Shown here piece by piece: positions 32,597 through 39,826 of a stretch of DNA of 64,000 bases (within the stretch, counting starts at the first letter, position 1; the number at the start of each line of letters is the position of its first letter). The DNA is from a virus. The stretch spans positions 45,530-109,529 of IMG/VR virus record IMGVR_UViG_3300042881_003808; one strand, given 5' to 3'. Made by a program: the position numbers and the translations under genes. A model generated the notes under the pieces. The model saw only the letters and a list, made by a program, of their open reading frames with translations. It was not told where the DNA came from and did no database searches.

Positions 32597-32848
32597 GTGG
32601 CCCAGATACGTTGGTGCTGGCGTTGGTACGATGGACATACCGCAGTAGCTAGAAACAGTCTGCGTAGGTCCCGTATACTAAACCAGTTACGCCGTATACA
32701 TAGACAACACCCCGCTTTGACATTCACAGTCAAACGCGGGGAGTTTTTTATAGAAGCATGGTTTGTGGATACAAATGATCTGCTGATATTTGCTTTGATA
32801 TGGCCACCAACTTGTCCTGTGTGGGAGAAATTTGATGATATTTCCTGA
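32597..32848 (+). CDS. possible small protein spanning a terminator
   Basis: 83 codons from GTG 32597, just past the previous stop. The C-terminal half (LTFTVKRGEFFIEAWFVDTN, LLIFALIWP) reads like a real beta-rich protein. The N-terminal half is Arg/Trp-rich and less convincing. A strong terminator hairpin (32710-32749) lies inside the frame. Either a real gene read by occasional read-through, or a chance frame. Confidence 0.4.
   Translation: MAQIRWCWRWYDGHTAVARNSLRRSRILNQLRRIHRQHPALTFTVKRGEFFIEAWFVDTNDLLIFALIWPPTCPVWEKFDDIS
32710..32749 (+). terminator. rho-independent terminator
   Basis: CCCCGC TTTGAC (32710-32721), loop ATTCACA, GTCAAA, one bulged C, GCGGGG (to 32741), then AG and six T. 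Twelve paired bases. Would end transcripts of the H1-like gene. Confidence 0.8.
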
Positions 32849-33119
32849 TATGCCTAAACGTCAACACTGGTGGGATCAACACACTGAACCTGTGTCGCCA
32901 GTTGCAGTTGAAACCCACACTGTGGTTGTGCCAGAACTCACGGCTGTCAGCGCCGAAGAATGGTTTGCCAAACATTTTCCAGACACAGTGCCCACAGCTT
33001 TGCCCAGTCACCGTGAGCCTTTTGACTGGCGTAAAGATCCACGGGGCACAGCAGAATTTGCTGCGCTGTGTGGGTTCTTGATAGCATGGGTAGCCTACTG
33101 GTATCAAGTATCTCACTAA
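32835..33119 (+). CDS. small protein with C-terminal hydrophobic segment
   Basis: 94 residues from ATG 32835 behind GGGAGAAA. Polar N-terminus with FPDMPKRQHWWDQH, middle EEWFAKHFPDTVPTALP, and a C-terminal hydrophobic stretch (FAALCGFLIAWVAYWYQ) that could be a tail anchor. No family recognised. Confidence 0.6.
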   Translation: MIFPDMPKRQHWWDQHTEPVSPVAVETHTVVVPELTAVSAEEWFAKHFPDTVPTALPSHREPFDWRKDPRGTAEFAALCGFLIAWVAYWYQVSH

Positions 33120-33122
33120 ATA
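33116..33122 (+). promoter_or_regulatory. late-promoter-like box CTAAATA
   Basis: CTAAATA straddling the stop codon of the gene before and four bases before ATG 33127. It more likely serves the genes from 33342 on. Confidence 0.35.
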
Positions 33123-33126
33123 ATTG

Positions 33127-33342
33127 ATGCGCTTGAATGAACTATTTGAAAACTTGGTACAAAACTATGATCTATACCAAGCTCAGGTGAAAATACAGCA
33201 GCCTGGTTATCTAGGACGTATCAACGTCACGGTGAGTGCGCCCAGCGCCGCTGCGGCACGAGCACTGATCAAAGCACAGTATAATGTAAAAACACATGAT
33301 ATTGGCCAAGTTCGTCGCATGCCCGCAGGAAAGAAACTATAA
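33127..33342 (+). CDS. small protein, unknown
   Basis: 71 residues: MRLNELFENLVQ helix, then strands AQVKIQQPG and RINVTVSAPSAAAARALIKAQY, a beta-alpha pattern like small ribosomal or dsRBD-type minifolds. Last base shared with the next start. The N-terminus is a weak tag relative (LFE). Confidence 0.6.
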   Translation: MRLNELFENLVQNYDLYQAQVKIQQPGYLGRINVTVSAPSAAAARALIKAQYNVKTHDIGQVRRMPAGKKL

Positions 33343-33764
33343 TGCGTGCTAGAGAGTTTGTTCCAAGAGCCTGGTATGTAACAGTAAACGGTGATCCTGG
33401 CATTCTCACAAGAAACACCACACCTGGTGAACAGCCCTGGAGAGTCACTTGGTTTGATAGAGAAGATCATGAACCCAATGGTCACACGGACATCAGCAAA
33501 CTACAAGCCCGTCAGATTCAACGCGGTAACAACATAGAAGTTGTAGATCAAGACATAATTTACTATATAGATGCCGGTGAAGAACTTGCGGAAAACAGTT
33601 TGTTCTGGCGCCAATATCCTTGTACCAAAGACTGTTCAGGTCACCAAGCAGGTGATTCCTGGGCACAGGCACGCGGTATCACAGATGTAACACAATGCCC
33701 TCCTGGCAACAGCAACAGCTGGTGGGAAGGCTGCAAAAGCGAAGCCGAAAAACGTCCTTATTAA
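33342..33764 (+). CDS. tagged protein with four-Cys C-terminal motif
   Basis: 140 residues. N-terminus MRAREFVPRAWYVTVNG, then a beta-rich part (WRVTWFDREDHEPNG, NIEVVDQDIIYYID). The C-terminus has YPCTKDCSGHQAGDSWA followed by CPPGNSNSWWEGC, a four-Cys cassette recurring in T4-like phage proteins. Probably structural or packaged. Function unknown. Confidence 0.65.
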   Translation: MRAREFVPRAWYVTVNGDPGILTRNTTPGEQPWRVTWFDREDHEPNGHTDISKLQARQIQRGNNIEVVDQDIIYYIDAGEELAENSLFWRQYPCTKDCSGHQAGDSWAQARGITDVTQCPPGNSNSWWEGCKSEAEKRPY

Positions 33765-33767
33765 GCT

Positions 33768-35666
33768 ATGAAACAAAATGTGTATCTTTATGCTCCTAAC
33801 TTTGAGTCAGGACATGGAAATGTAACGTCGGTGTGGCTACCCTATACAGTGGGCTGTATCTGGAGTTACGCCATGACCGATCAAAGGCTACGAGATAACT
33901 TTAATTTGTGTGGTCTTGGGTTCCTGCGTGATCCAGTTGATCAAGTGGTTGATAGTCTTGACAACCCAGCGGTGTGTGGATTTAGTACCTATATCTGGAA
34001 CGAAAACTACAACCTTGCTCTCAGTAAGGCTATCAAGCAAAGGTATCCCAATTGCTTGATCTTGTTTGGTGGTCCTAATGTGCCCAATGAAGAAGAAGTT
34101 CTGCGACAGTGGCGCAAGGATCATGCCTGGATTGATGTATCCATTAGATACGAGGGAGAAATTGCGTTTAAAAATGTGTTGCATGATATTCTTGACAACA
34201 AGGTCAAAAGAGACTATGTGGCACATAGAGTAGAAGATCTTGAAGTGCCTAGTCCTTATCTAACCGGACTGTTTGACGACATTGTCAAAGACAAACAATT
34301 CATGTACTCCATGACCATTGAGACCAATCGTGGTTGTCCATTTCCCTGTACCTTTTGCGACTGGGGTAGTTTGACCTATGCCAAGATCAAGAAATTTCCC
34401 TTGGAAAAAGTTTTTGCAGAAATAGAGTGGTCAGGACGTAACCAAATTGAGTTTATTAGTCTAGCTGATGCTAACTTTGGCGTGTTTCCTGAGCGTGATC
34501 AAGCCATTGCCGAATGTTTTATTGAAACCAAGAAAAAATATGGGTATCCACAGCAGATCAGTTGTACATGGTACAAAAACTCCAATGAAGTAATTTTAAA
34601 CATAGCCGAGGATCTTACACGTCATGGCCTAAACCGTGGACTCACACTAAGTGTACAAAGCATGCACGAGCCCACGCTCACTGCTATCAAACGCAAGAAC
34701 ATGAAGATCAATGATCAGAGTCTGCTGTTTCAAGAATGCAATCGTAGACACATACCTTTTTATACCGAGCTGATTCTAGGCATGCCCGAAGAAACACTGG
34801 CCAGCTGGCGTCAAGGCCATTTGGATCTAATTGAAATGGGCCAGCATGGTTGTGTGTACATGGCTCCCATTGAGCTGCTGCGCAACGCAGAAATGACCAA
34901 ACAGATTGATCAGTACAAGATCAAAAGCACAGTGATATCTGACTATTGGACCTGTGCTCGCAGCGGTATCAGCGAGTGCCAACACATAGCCACGGAAACC
35001 AATACCATGTCCACTGATGACATGATAGATGCTACTATTTTTTCCTGGATGATAATTTCATTTCATCATCACGGCTGGACAGAGCTATATTCAAGATATC
35101 TACACAAGCGTGGCTGGAGCTACAAACAGATCTACGATAATCTTGAAACATGGTTAATGAGCCACCCTTACTACAGCCAACAAATAGCAAAGTTTAGAAG
35201 CACAGTGAGTGATTTTTACCATCACAGTAGAAGCATTGAATACTATGCTCTCTGGGAAGGCGTAAAAAACATGTATGTGGATAGACAACAACATCTTGAC
35301 AACATAGCAGCATGGTTTCAAACTCTTTGTCAAGATGACTGCTGCGATGAAATAATTGAACTACAAAGGCATTGGATAATTGATCCATATGGAACCAGTA
35401 AGAACACAGTGGAACTGCCCAGTAACTTGATCTATTGGATATTAGATCTAGAACCCGTGGTAACCAAATCCCCCATACAGTGTGAATTTTCCACTAGCCA
35501 AACCGAGTCATGGGCTAACCTAGAGGAGTTCCTGAGTTTTGTTGTGCTACGCAGAAAAGAAAGTTTTGGCAAAGCCATTGTTAATATTTTGCCGCAACAA
35601 ACACCAGCTGATTTTGAACTAAATATGGAATGTCCAATGACATTGTCAAACTTGTCTGTAAGCTAG
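33768..35666 (+). CDS. B12-binding radical SAM enzyme
   Basis: 632 residues. Residues 1-160: cobalamin-binding-type Rossmann domain (VCGFSTYIWNENYNLALSKA, LILFGGPNVP, DVSIRYEGEIAF), the order seen in BchE-like class B enzymes, without an obvious DxHxxG. Residues 180-420: radical SAM barrel, ETNRGCPFPCTFCDWG with C190-x3-C194-x2-C197, then LTLSVQSMHEPTL and YTELILGMPEET. Residues 430-632: helical extension. Likely a methyltransferase or ring-forming enzyme. Three bases after the preceding gene. Rare cargo for a phage. Confidence 0.85.
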   Translation: MKQNVYLYAPNFESGHGNVTSVWLPYTVGCIWSYAMTDQRLRDNFNLCGLGFLRDPVDQVVDSLDNPAVCGFSTYIWNENYNLALSKAIKQRYPNCLILFGGPNVPNEEEVLRQWRKDHAWIDVSIRYEGEIAFKNVLHDILDNKVKRDYVAHRVEDLEVPSPYLTGLFDDIVKDKQFMYSMTIETNRGCPFPCTFCDWGSLTYAKIKKFPLEKVFAEIEWSGRNQIEFISLADANFGVFPERDQAIAECFIETKKKYGYPQQISCTWYKNSNEVILNIAEDLTRHGLNRGLTLSVQSMHEPTLTAIKRKNMKINDQSLLFQECNRRHIPFYTELILGMPEETLASWRQGHLDLIEMGQHGCVYMAPIELLRNAEMTKQIDQYKIKSTVISDYWTCARSGISECQHIATETNTMSTDDMIDATIFSWMIISFHHHGWTELYSRYLHKRGWSYKQIYDNLETWLMSHPYYSQQIAKFRSTVSDFYHHSRSIEYYALWEGVKNMYVDRQQHLDNIAAWFQTLCQDDCCDEIIELQRHWIIDPYGTSKNTVELPSNLIYWILDLEPVVTKSPIQCEFSTSQTESWANLEEFLSFVVLRRKESFGKAIVNILPQQTPADFELNMECPMTLSNLSVS

Positions 35667-35917
35667 ATTGCCGCTGGGAAGGGCTTGCCCCAACCTATCG
35701 CGCCTGGGTCAACAATGAGCTGTTTACCGAACGCACTTGGATTTGGACTGAAAACTATATTGAAGAAATATTTCAAGTCAAGGCCATACCCGGAAAATAC
35801 CGTATTAGATTTGAGTTGGTACAGCCCTGTCTAGCGGACTTGATTTTTCTAGAAATGCGAGCATTGCACGGTCCAGTGCGTGTAAAAAGTGGTGGCATAT
35901 TTTTGATTGATTCTTAA
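35630..35917 (+). CDS. small beta-rich phage protein
   Basis: 95 residues from ATG 35630, inside the end of the radical SAM gene (37-base overlap). CRWEGLAPTYRAWVNNELFTERTW and YRIRFELVQP suggest a small beta-sandwich. A CTAAATA box at 35619-35625 lies five bases upstream. Similar short proteins occur in T4-like marine phages. May partner the radical SAM protein or be virion-associated. Confidence 0.65.
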   Translation: MSNDIVKLVCKLDCRWEGLAPTYRAWVNNELFTERTWIWTENYIEEIFQVKAIPGKYRIRFELVQPCLADLIFLEMRALHGPVRVKSGGIFLIDS

Positions 35918-35918
35918 C

Positions 35919-36095
35919 ATGAGAGCAAGAGAATTCATAGGCGAAGATGTATCAACTACCAGCGCCAGTATTGCCCCGGTTGCACAGAGCCTGGGACACA
36001 TGCCAATGATCAGTCGCATGGGCCGAGTGCCTACTGTGCATAAATATCAGACTAGAAAACCTAAACGGACTAAAAATGCTGGCAGAATCGCTTAA
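35919..36095 (+). CDS. tagged 58-residue peptide
   Basis: 58 residues: MRAREFIGEDVS, a Ser/Thr/Ala linker, and a Lys/Arg-rich end (YQTRKPKRTKNAGRIA). Tag plus basic tail is the layout of T4 internal head proteins. It overlaps dps by 20 bases and carries ATAAATA (36040-36046), a possible late box for dps. Confidence 0.6.
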   Translation: MRAREFIGEDVSTTSASIAPVAQSLGHMPMISRMGRVPTVHKYQTRKPKRTKNAGRIA

Positions 36096-36519
36096 AACTA
36101 TATTGGCTTCAAGCTACGCTTATGTGATCAAAGCGCAGTTTTTTCATTGGAACGTAGAAGGGCCTGACTTTGCTCAACTGCATGATTTCTTTGGCAAGAT
36201 CTACGAAGAAGTCTATGACAATTCCATTGATCGCTGTGCTGAATTCATCAGAGTACTTGATGACTACGCTCCGGGTAGTTTTGAACGATTCGCGGAACTG
36301 TCTATTATATCTGGACAAATCAAAGTACCTCGTGCTCGACTCATGCTGGAAGAACTATTACAAGATACAAATAATATGTTGGCATTGTTAAACACTGCGT
36401 TTCAAGAAGCAGATGCAGATCAACAGCAAGGTATTGCTGACTTTCTGGCCGAACGAATTGACGCCATGGGCAAACATCGTTGGATGTTGAGATCGTTTCT
36501 CAAGGAAGCACGAGCATGA
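36076..36519 (+). CDS. dps: Dps-like ferritin
   Basis: 147 residues, four-helix bundle of the Dps family. It has QFFHWNVEGPDFAQLHDFFG with H24 and H36, then NSIDRCAEF with D52 and E56, the complete intersubunit ferroxidase set. Normal Dps length is 155-165; the N-terminal DNA-binding tail is absent. It would store iron and detoxify peroxide, or protect DNA. It lies inside the tagged block and overlaps both neighbours by a few bases. Confidence 0.85.
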   Translation: MLAESLKTILASSYAYVIKAQFFHWNVEGPDFAQLHDFFGKIYEEVYDNSIDRCAEFIRVLDDYAPGSFERFAELSIISGQIKVPRARLMLEELLQDTNNMLALLNTAFQEADADQQQGIADFLAERIDAMGKHRWMLRSFLKEARA

Positions 36520-37397
36520 ACGATATCTACACCATCCTAGCCAGACTGGAAGCCATACAAGAAGGCAGTACCACGCCAACTAAACTGTCAAAAGATCTCA
36601 ACCCGCAACAAAAAGCAGTGCCTCAATTGCCTGCTCTGTTCAAGCCTAATAAGATTTCAGTTCTGGGTGCCAAAACTGATCCAGATCATCCCATGCGTGG
36701 TTACGCAGTGGGTGCAAGTGAAAGTGCTGAAACCGAAGTAGAAGAAGACTGGCGCAGTGCCGCAGCAGCAGGTGCATTGGCCGCTGCTAACCTTCTGGGT
36801 ACACCGGCTCAAGCAACAGAACCTGTGAAACCAATCACAGTAGCGCATGTGACCATAGATGGTGAAACACGCACATACAATCTTGGTGATAGATTTAAAA
36901 GTTCCAAAGAAGCAGAAAAGTTTATCAGCGATGTACTAGATCGTCAAGGGCTGTCAGGTTACAGTCTTGACATCAAGACCGGCGTGCCAAAGAACACAGA
37001 CAGCACAGCAATGAAAGAACAAATAATCGCAGCCGAAGACATGCTGGGCAAAATACGTCGTGACTTAGCAGATTACCTCCGCAGCGTAGAAGATGAACTA
37101 GTGGGACGAGATAGATCACTGATACGCAAGGCCAAGCAAGAACTCGCCAAACCTGACATTGAAAAGTTTCTACCAGTCAAAGTTATCAGCACCGACGATG
37201 GTAAAGAACTCAGAATACATGGCAACGAAGACGATGGATTTAGAATCAGTGTGCATGAAAAAATGCTACCCACTGCATTTGAAAGCCTTGAAGAAGCCAG
37301 CATGGCCTGCGAAATGTACTGTGCTCGTAGGCGTGGCCAGCCCATGGAAGCCAATCCAGACTACGTGGATGAGCGCGACAGCACAGCAAAGCATTAG
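36516..37397 (+). CDS. phage protein with Ala-rich hydrophobic segment
   Basis: 293 residues from ATG 36516 (overlaps dps stop). N-terminus DIYTILARLEAIQEG with an I-Q-E site, then KAVPQLPALFKPNKISVLG and DPDHPMRGY, a block I recognise from T4-like phages. At 77 comes VEEDWRSAAAAGALAAANLL then GTPAQAT, nearly the same as the EDWKS segment of the giant protein. The remainder is helical (EDMLGKIRRDLADYLRSVED). Possibly packaged and proteolysed. Function unknown. Confidence 0.68.
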   Translation: MNDIYTILARLEAIQEGSTTPTKLSKDLNPQQKAVPQLPALFKPNKISVLGAKTDPDHPMRGYAVGASESAETEVEEDWRSAAAAGALAAANLLGTPAQATEPVKPITVAHVTIDGETRTYNLGDRFKSSKEAEKFISDVLDRQGLSGYSLDIKTGVPKNTDSTAMKEQIIAAEDMLGKIRRDLADYLRSVEDELVGRDRSLIRKAKQELAKPDIEKFLPVKVISTDDGKELRIHGNEDDGFRISVHEKMLPTAFESLEEASMACEMYCARRRGQPMEANPDYVDERDSTAKH

Positions 37398-37500
37398 ATG
37401 ACCACCTTAGGACCGTAAGTGTTGGTCGTAGGCGGCTGCTGCCTGTGAACTAGAACCGCTACCTCTCGTTCCAAAGTGAGCTTTTATAATAACAATAATA
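37398..37500 (+). other. 103-base non-coding gap, possibly structured
   Basis: No frame of note. GTAG-G-CGG (37428-37435) can pair with CCGCTAC (37456-37462), with a further GGC/GCC inside. TATAAT (37485-37490) sits ten bases before the next ATG without a matching -35. Not a tRNA by loop sequences. Confidence 0.4.
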
Positions 37501-37704
37501 ATGATCTACACCAGATGGATCGACGACGAAGAATGGTACCATGTGTGCAATGATCATGGCGACTGTTTGATCCACACACGCAACCGACAACTGGCCTATT
37601 TTGTAGAACAACACAGTCGTGGTCTACCCCGTGGTTTATATCTGAGCATTGGCGGAGATCGACGTAGAGATAAAAAGCGTCCGTTGTTTAGGCGTCAACG
37701 CTGA
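37501..37704 (+). CDS. small basic protein, unknown
   Basis: 67 residues: MIYTRWIDDEEWYHVCNDHG, LAYFVEQHSRGLP, and an Arg/Lys-rich end (GGDRRRDKKRPLFRRQR). No ribosome site. AATAATA directly precedes the ATG. Convergent with the methyltransferase at 37695. Confidence 0.5.
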   Translation: MIYTRWIDDEEWYHVCNDHGDCLIHTRNRQLAYFVEQHSRGLPRGLYLSIGGDRRRDKKRPLFRRQR

Positions 37705-37707
37705 CGC
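37692..37707. repeat. inverted repeat at convergent gene ends
   Basis: GCGTCA (37692-37697), loop ACGC, TGACGC (37702-37707) across the two overlapping stop regions. It could act as a bidirectional roadblock, but neither side has a T tract. Confidence 0.4.
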
Positions 37708-38441
37708 TGCCAAACATACCTTGCACCACGATTTAGCGTTTGATCCTGAGTTTCACCAATGAATCCTTGATAGGCTGACATCACAGGCGTTTGTCCTAGA
37801 GCTTCGCTGATCATGGGCACAACACTGAGATGATCTATACGAATGTCCATGCACAGCCTGCCTCCAATTCGCAAACTTTGCAACACCTGTGGCCAGTACA
37901 TTTCAAACGGTAGATGCCAACACCAGCACCATGTGCTGATCACAAGATCTAGATCCTGTGGCCAAGGGCTATCTGGTGGTTGGAGCACGAAACGCTGCCT
38001 AGCCAACTGGTTCGCTGTTAACAATTCTTCAACCACGGGCCAAGAATTATAATAGGGATGATCTGATCCATGTCTGACATAGTATGCAGGATCATAGGTA
38101 AAGTCGTTTTGATCAACCAGCCAAAATCTAGATTCTGGAAGTATCTTGGCAGCTATGATGTCCAGTATGCCTAATCCAGAACCAAGGTCCAATATCCTAG
38201 CATCAGCAGCTAGATCAAACGCACCTAGACGTTCGCATCTTTGCCAGTGCCATGTATAATATTCTGACAGTTTACCGGAAAGATCAGGAGCTGCACTGTT
38301 GATAAAATTACCGGTTTGAATTTTAACTAGATTCTCACAGAGAGGATCTATAGGAAACTGTAGATCAACATTTTGGAATTTAGTTACAACAGAAAAATCT
38401 ATCTGTGGAAATGTGGGTTTGAAAGTCAAAACAGTTGACAC
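37695..38441 (-). CDS. class I SAM-dependent methyltransferase
   Basis: 248 residues with ARILDLGSGLGILDIIAA (motif I), SRFWLVDQND (strand 2 acid), DLVISTWCWCWHLP (motif IV) and LRIGGRLCMDIRID. The start is GTG 38441 by frame; no strong ribosome site is visible. Reverse strand between forward genes, like the one at 5256. Substrate unknown. Confidence 0.78.
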   Translation of the reverse strand: MSTVLTFKPTFPQIDFSVVTKFQNVDLQFPIDPLCENLVKIQTGNFINSAAPDLSGKLSEYYTWHWQRCERLGAFDLAADARILDLGSGLGILDIIAAKILPESRFWLVDQNDFTYDPAYYVRHGSDHPYYNSWPVVEELLTANQLARQRFVLQPPDSPWPQDLDLVISTWCWCWHLPFEMYWPQVLQSLRIGGRLCMDIRIDHLSVVPMISEALGQTPVMSAYQGFIGETQDQTLNRGARYVWQRQR

Positions 38442-38481
38442 CTATTGAAGTAGAAGCTAAAATACTTATCTAGGAGGATTT

Positions 38482-38739
38482 ATGAACCGAACATTCAGTG
38501 CAGAACAAAAAGCCAAACTCACGCAATTGATCAACGAAGGCATGCAGGTCATGCACGAAGTTGAAACACTCAATGGTGGTTTGAGCGACACTATCAAGGC
38601 AGTTGCAGAAGAATTGGAAATCAAACCCAATGTTTTGAAAAAAGCCATTAGACTCGCTCACAAAGCTGAATTTGGCAAAGAACAGCAGGATCATGCACTA
38701 CTAGAAGAGATTCTTACCACAGTAGGCAAGACTTTGTGA
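38482..38739 (+). CDS. dsbA: DsbA-like dsDNA-binding protein
   Basis: 85 residues behind a strong TAGGAGGA. FSAEQKAKLTQLINEGMQVM, EVETLNGGLSDTIKA, AEELEIKPNVLKKAIRLAHK matches T4 DsbA, which binds dsDNA and modulates late transcription. T4 DsbA has 89 residues. Its last four bases overlap the next gene's GTG start, so a radical SAM protein is translationally coupled to it. Confidence 0.88.
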   Translation: MNRTFSAEQKAKLTQLINEGMQVMHEVETLNGGLSDTIKAVAEELEIKPNVLKKAIRLAHKAEFGKEQQDHALLEEILTTVGKTL

Positions 38740-39782
38740 CCCGTAGAATCATTTTATTTGATTCAAAAAACTATCAAAACCAGGTCTGTCTAAGTCCGTT
38801 TGTCAGTGTTGAAATAGATGTACAAGGTAATGTGCGAATGTGTGGCTGTCAGGCCTGGATGCCCACCATCGTAGGAAATCTGTTTGAACAGAGTTTGCCA
38901 GAGATGTTGTCGTCGCCTTTGGCTCGTGCTATTAGAACCAGTATAGCCGATGGAACCTATAGATACTGCAATGAAAAAACCTGTGGTATTATTGCCAGTG
39001 GAGCACTGAACAGTGTTCACACAGTTCCACCAGAAGTCGCACTGCAACTCAAAGACAACACCAGATGGAGCTTGCCACATGAAATTTTCTTGGCAGGTGA
39101 CTTGACCTGTAATCTAAGCTGTCCAAGCTGTAGGAACAGTGTGATCACAGTGCCTGATCACGAAGTAGAGCAACAGATGCGGCTTGGTGAAATTCTCAGA
39201 GCTAATCTTTTTCCTGAACCCACTGATCAGTCAATAAAAATACATGTCAGCACCAGTGGTGAGGTGTTTGCAAGCCCAAGACTACTGTCTTTTATCAACA
39301 GCCTGGATGTTGATCAGTTTCCTAATCTTAGACTACATCTGCAGACCAATGGACTACTGATGCCTGCAAGATGGCATCGTTTGGGCAACATGGCTCAACG
39401 AGTTGACAAGGTCACAGTCACAGTTGATGCTGCCCAAGCTAATACATATGAGCTCCTAAGACGCGGCGGTCGTTGGGCCGACATTGTCAAAGCTCTGGAG
39501 TGGAGTTCAGATCACTGTGTGGCCAACAACATTGACCTGCATCTTCGTATGGTGGTTCAACGTGACAATTGGCAGCAGATGCAAGAGTTCTATGACATGG
39601 CCATGCTATATAAAGCAACCCTGGTTGAGTTTACTCGCATCAGCAACTGGGGGACTTTTGATGCTGTGGCCTTTGCTGAGGTTGACGTTTTTGATCCACA
39701 ACATGATCAATATGTTCCAGCACAAAACCTGCTACAACAAATAAGAATTTTGCCAAATGTGTTTGTTTCTGGCGGATTATAA
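38736..39782 (+). CDS. radical SAM protein with N-terminal SPASM-type region
   Basis: 348 residues from GTG 38736. Residues 15-90 look like a SPASM auxiliary-cluster region: C18, IDVQGNVRMCGC (C36, C38), GNLFEQSLPEML, and YCNEKTC. Residues 115-340 are the radical SAM barrel, GDLTCNLSCPSC (C125-x3-C129-x2-C132), with LHLQTNG and VTVDAAQANTYELLR. The usual order is barrel then SPASM, so this is a permutation or a twitch-like duplication. Peptide-modifying or carbohydrate-oxidising chemistry is likely. Confidence 0.8.
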   Translation: MTRRIILFDSKNYQNQVCLSPFVSVEIDVQGNVRMCGCQAWMPTIVGNLFEQSLPEMLSSPLARAIRTSIADGTYRYCNEKTCGIIASGALNSVHTVPPEVALQLKDNTRWSLPHEIFLAGDLTCNLSCPSCRNSVITVPDHEVEQQMRLGEILRANLFPEPTDQSIKIHVSTSGEVFASPRLLSFINSLDVDQFPNLRLHLQTNGLLMPARWHRLGNMAQRVDKVTVTVDAAQANTYELLRRGGRWADIVKALEWSSDHCVANNIDLHLRMVVQRDNWQQMQEFYDMAMLYKATLVEFTRISNWGTFDAVAFAEVDVFDPQHDQYVPAQNLLQQIRILPNVFVSGGL

Positions 39783-39791
39783 GATTGTTTG

Positions 39792-39820
39792 TTGACATTC
39801 TTTGCTTTTTTATATACAAT
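39792..39820 (+). promoter_or_regulatory. sigma70-consensus promoter of gene 43
   Basis: TTGACA (39792-39797), exactly 17 bases, TACAAT (39815-39820). The expected first transcribed base is at or next to A39827, the A of the polymerase ATG, so the mRNA is probably leaderless. No Shine-Dalgarno is present. Confidence 0.82.
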
Positions 39821-39826
39821 AACTAG

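Noticed and set aside
37398-37500. Possible tRNA in the longest gap
   Set aside because: No acceptor/T-arm pairing, no GTTC-type T loop in the right place and no anticodon stem.
37695-37704. Frameshift between the convergent genes 37501 and 37695
   Set aside because: The ten-base overlap is an ordinary tail-to-tail overlap; both proteins read normally to their stops.
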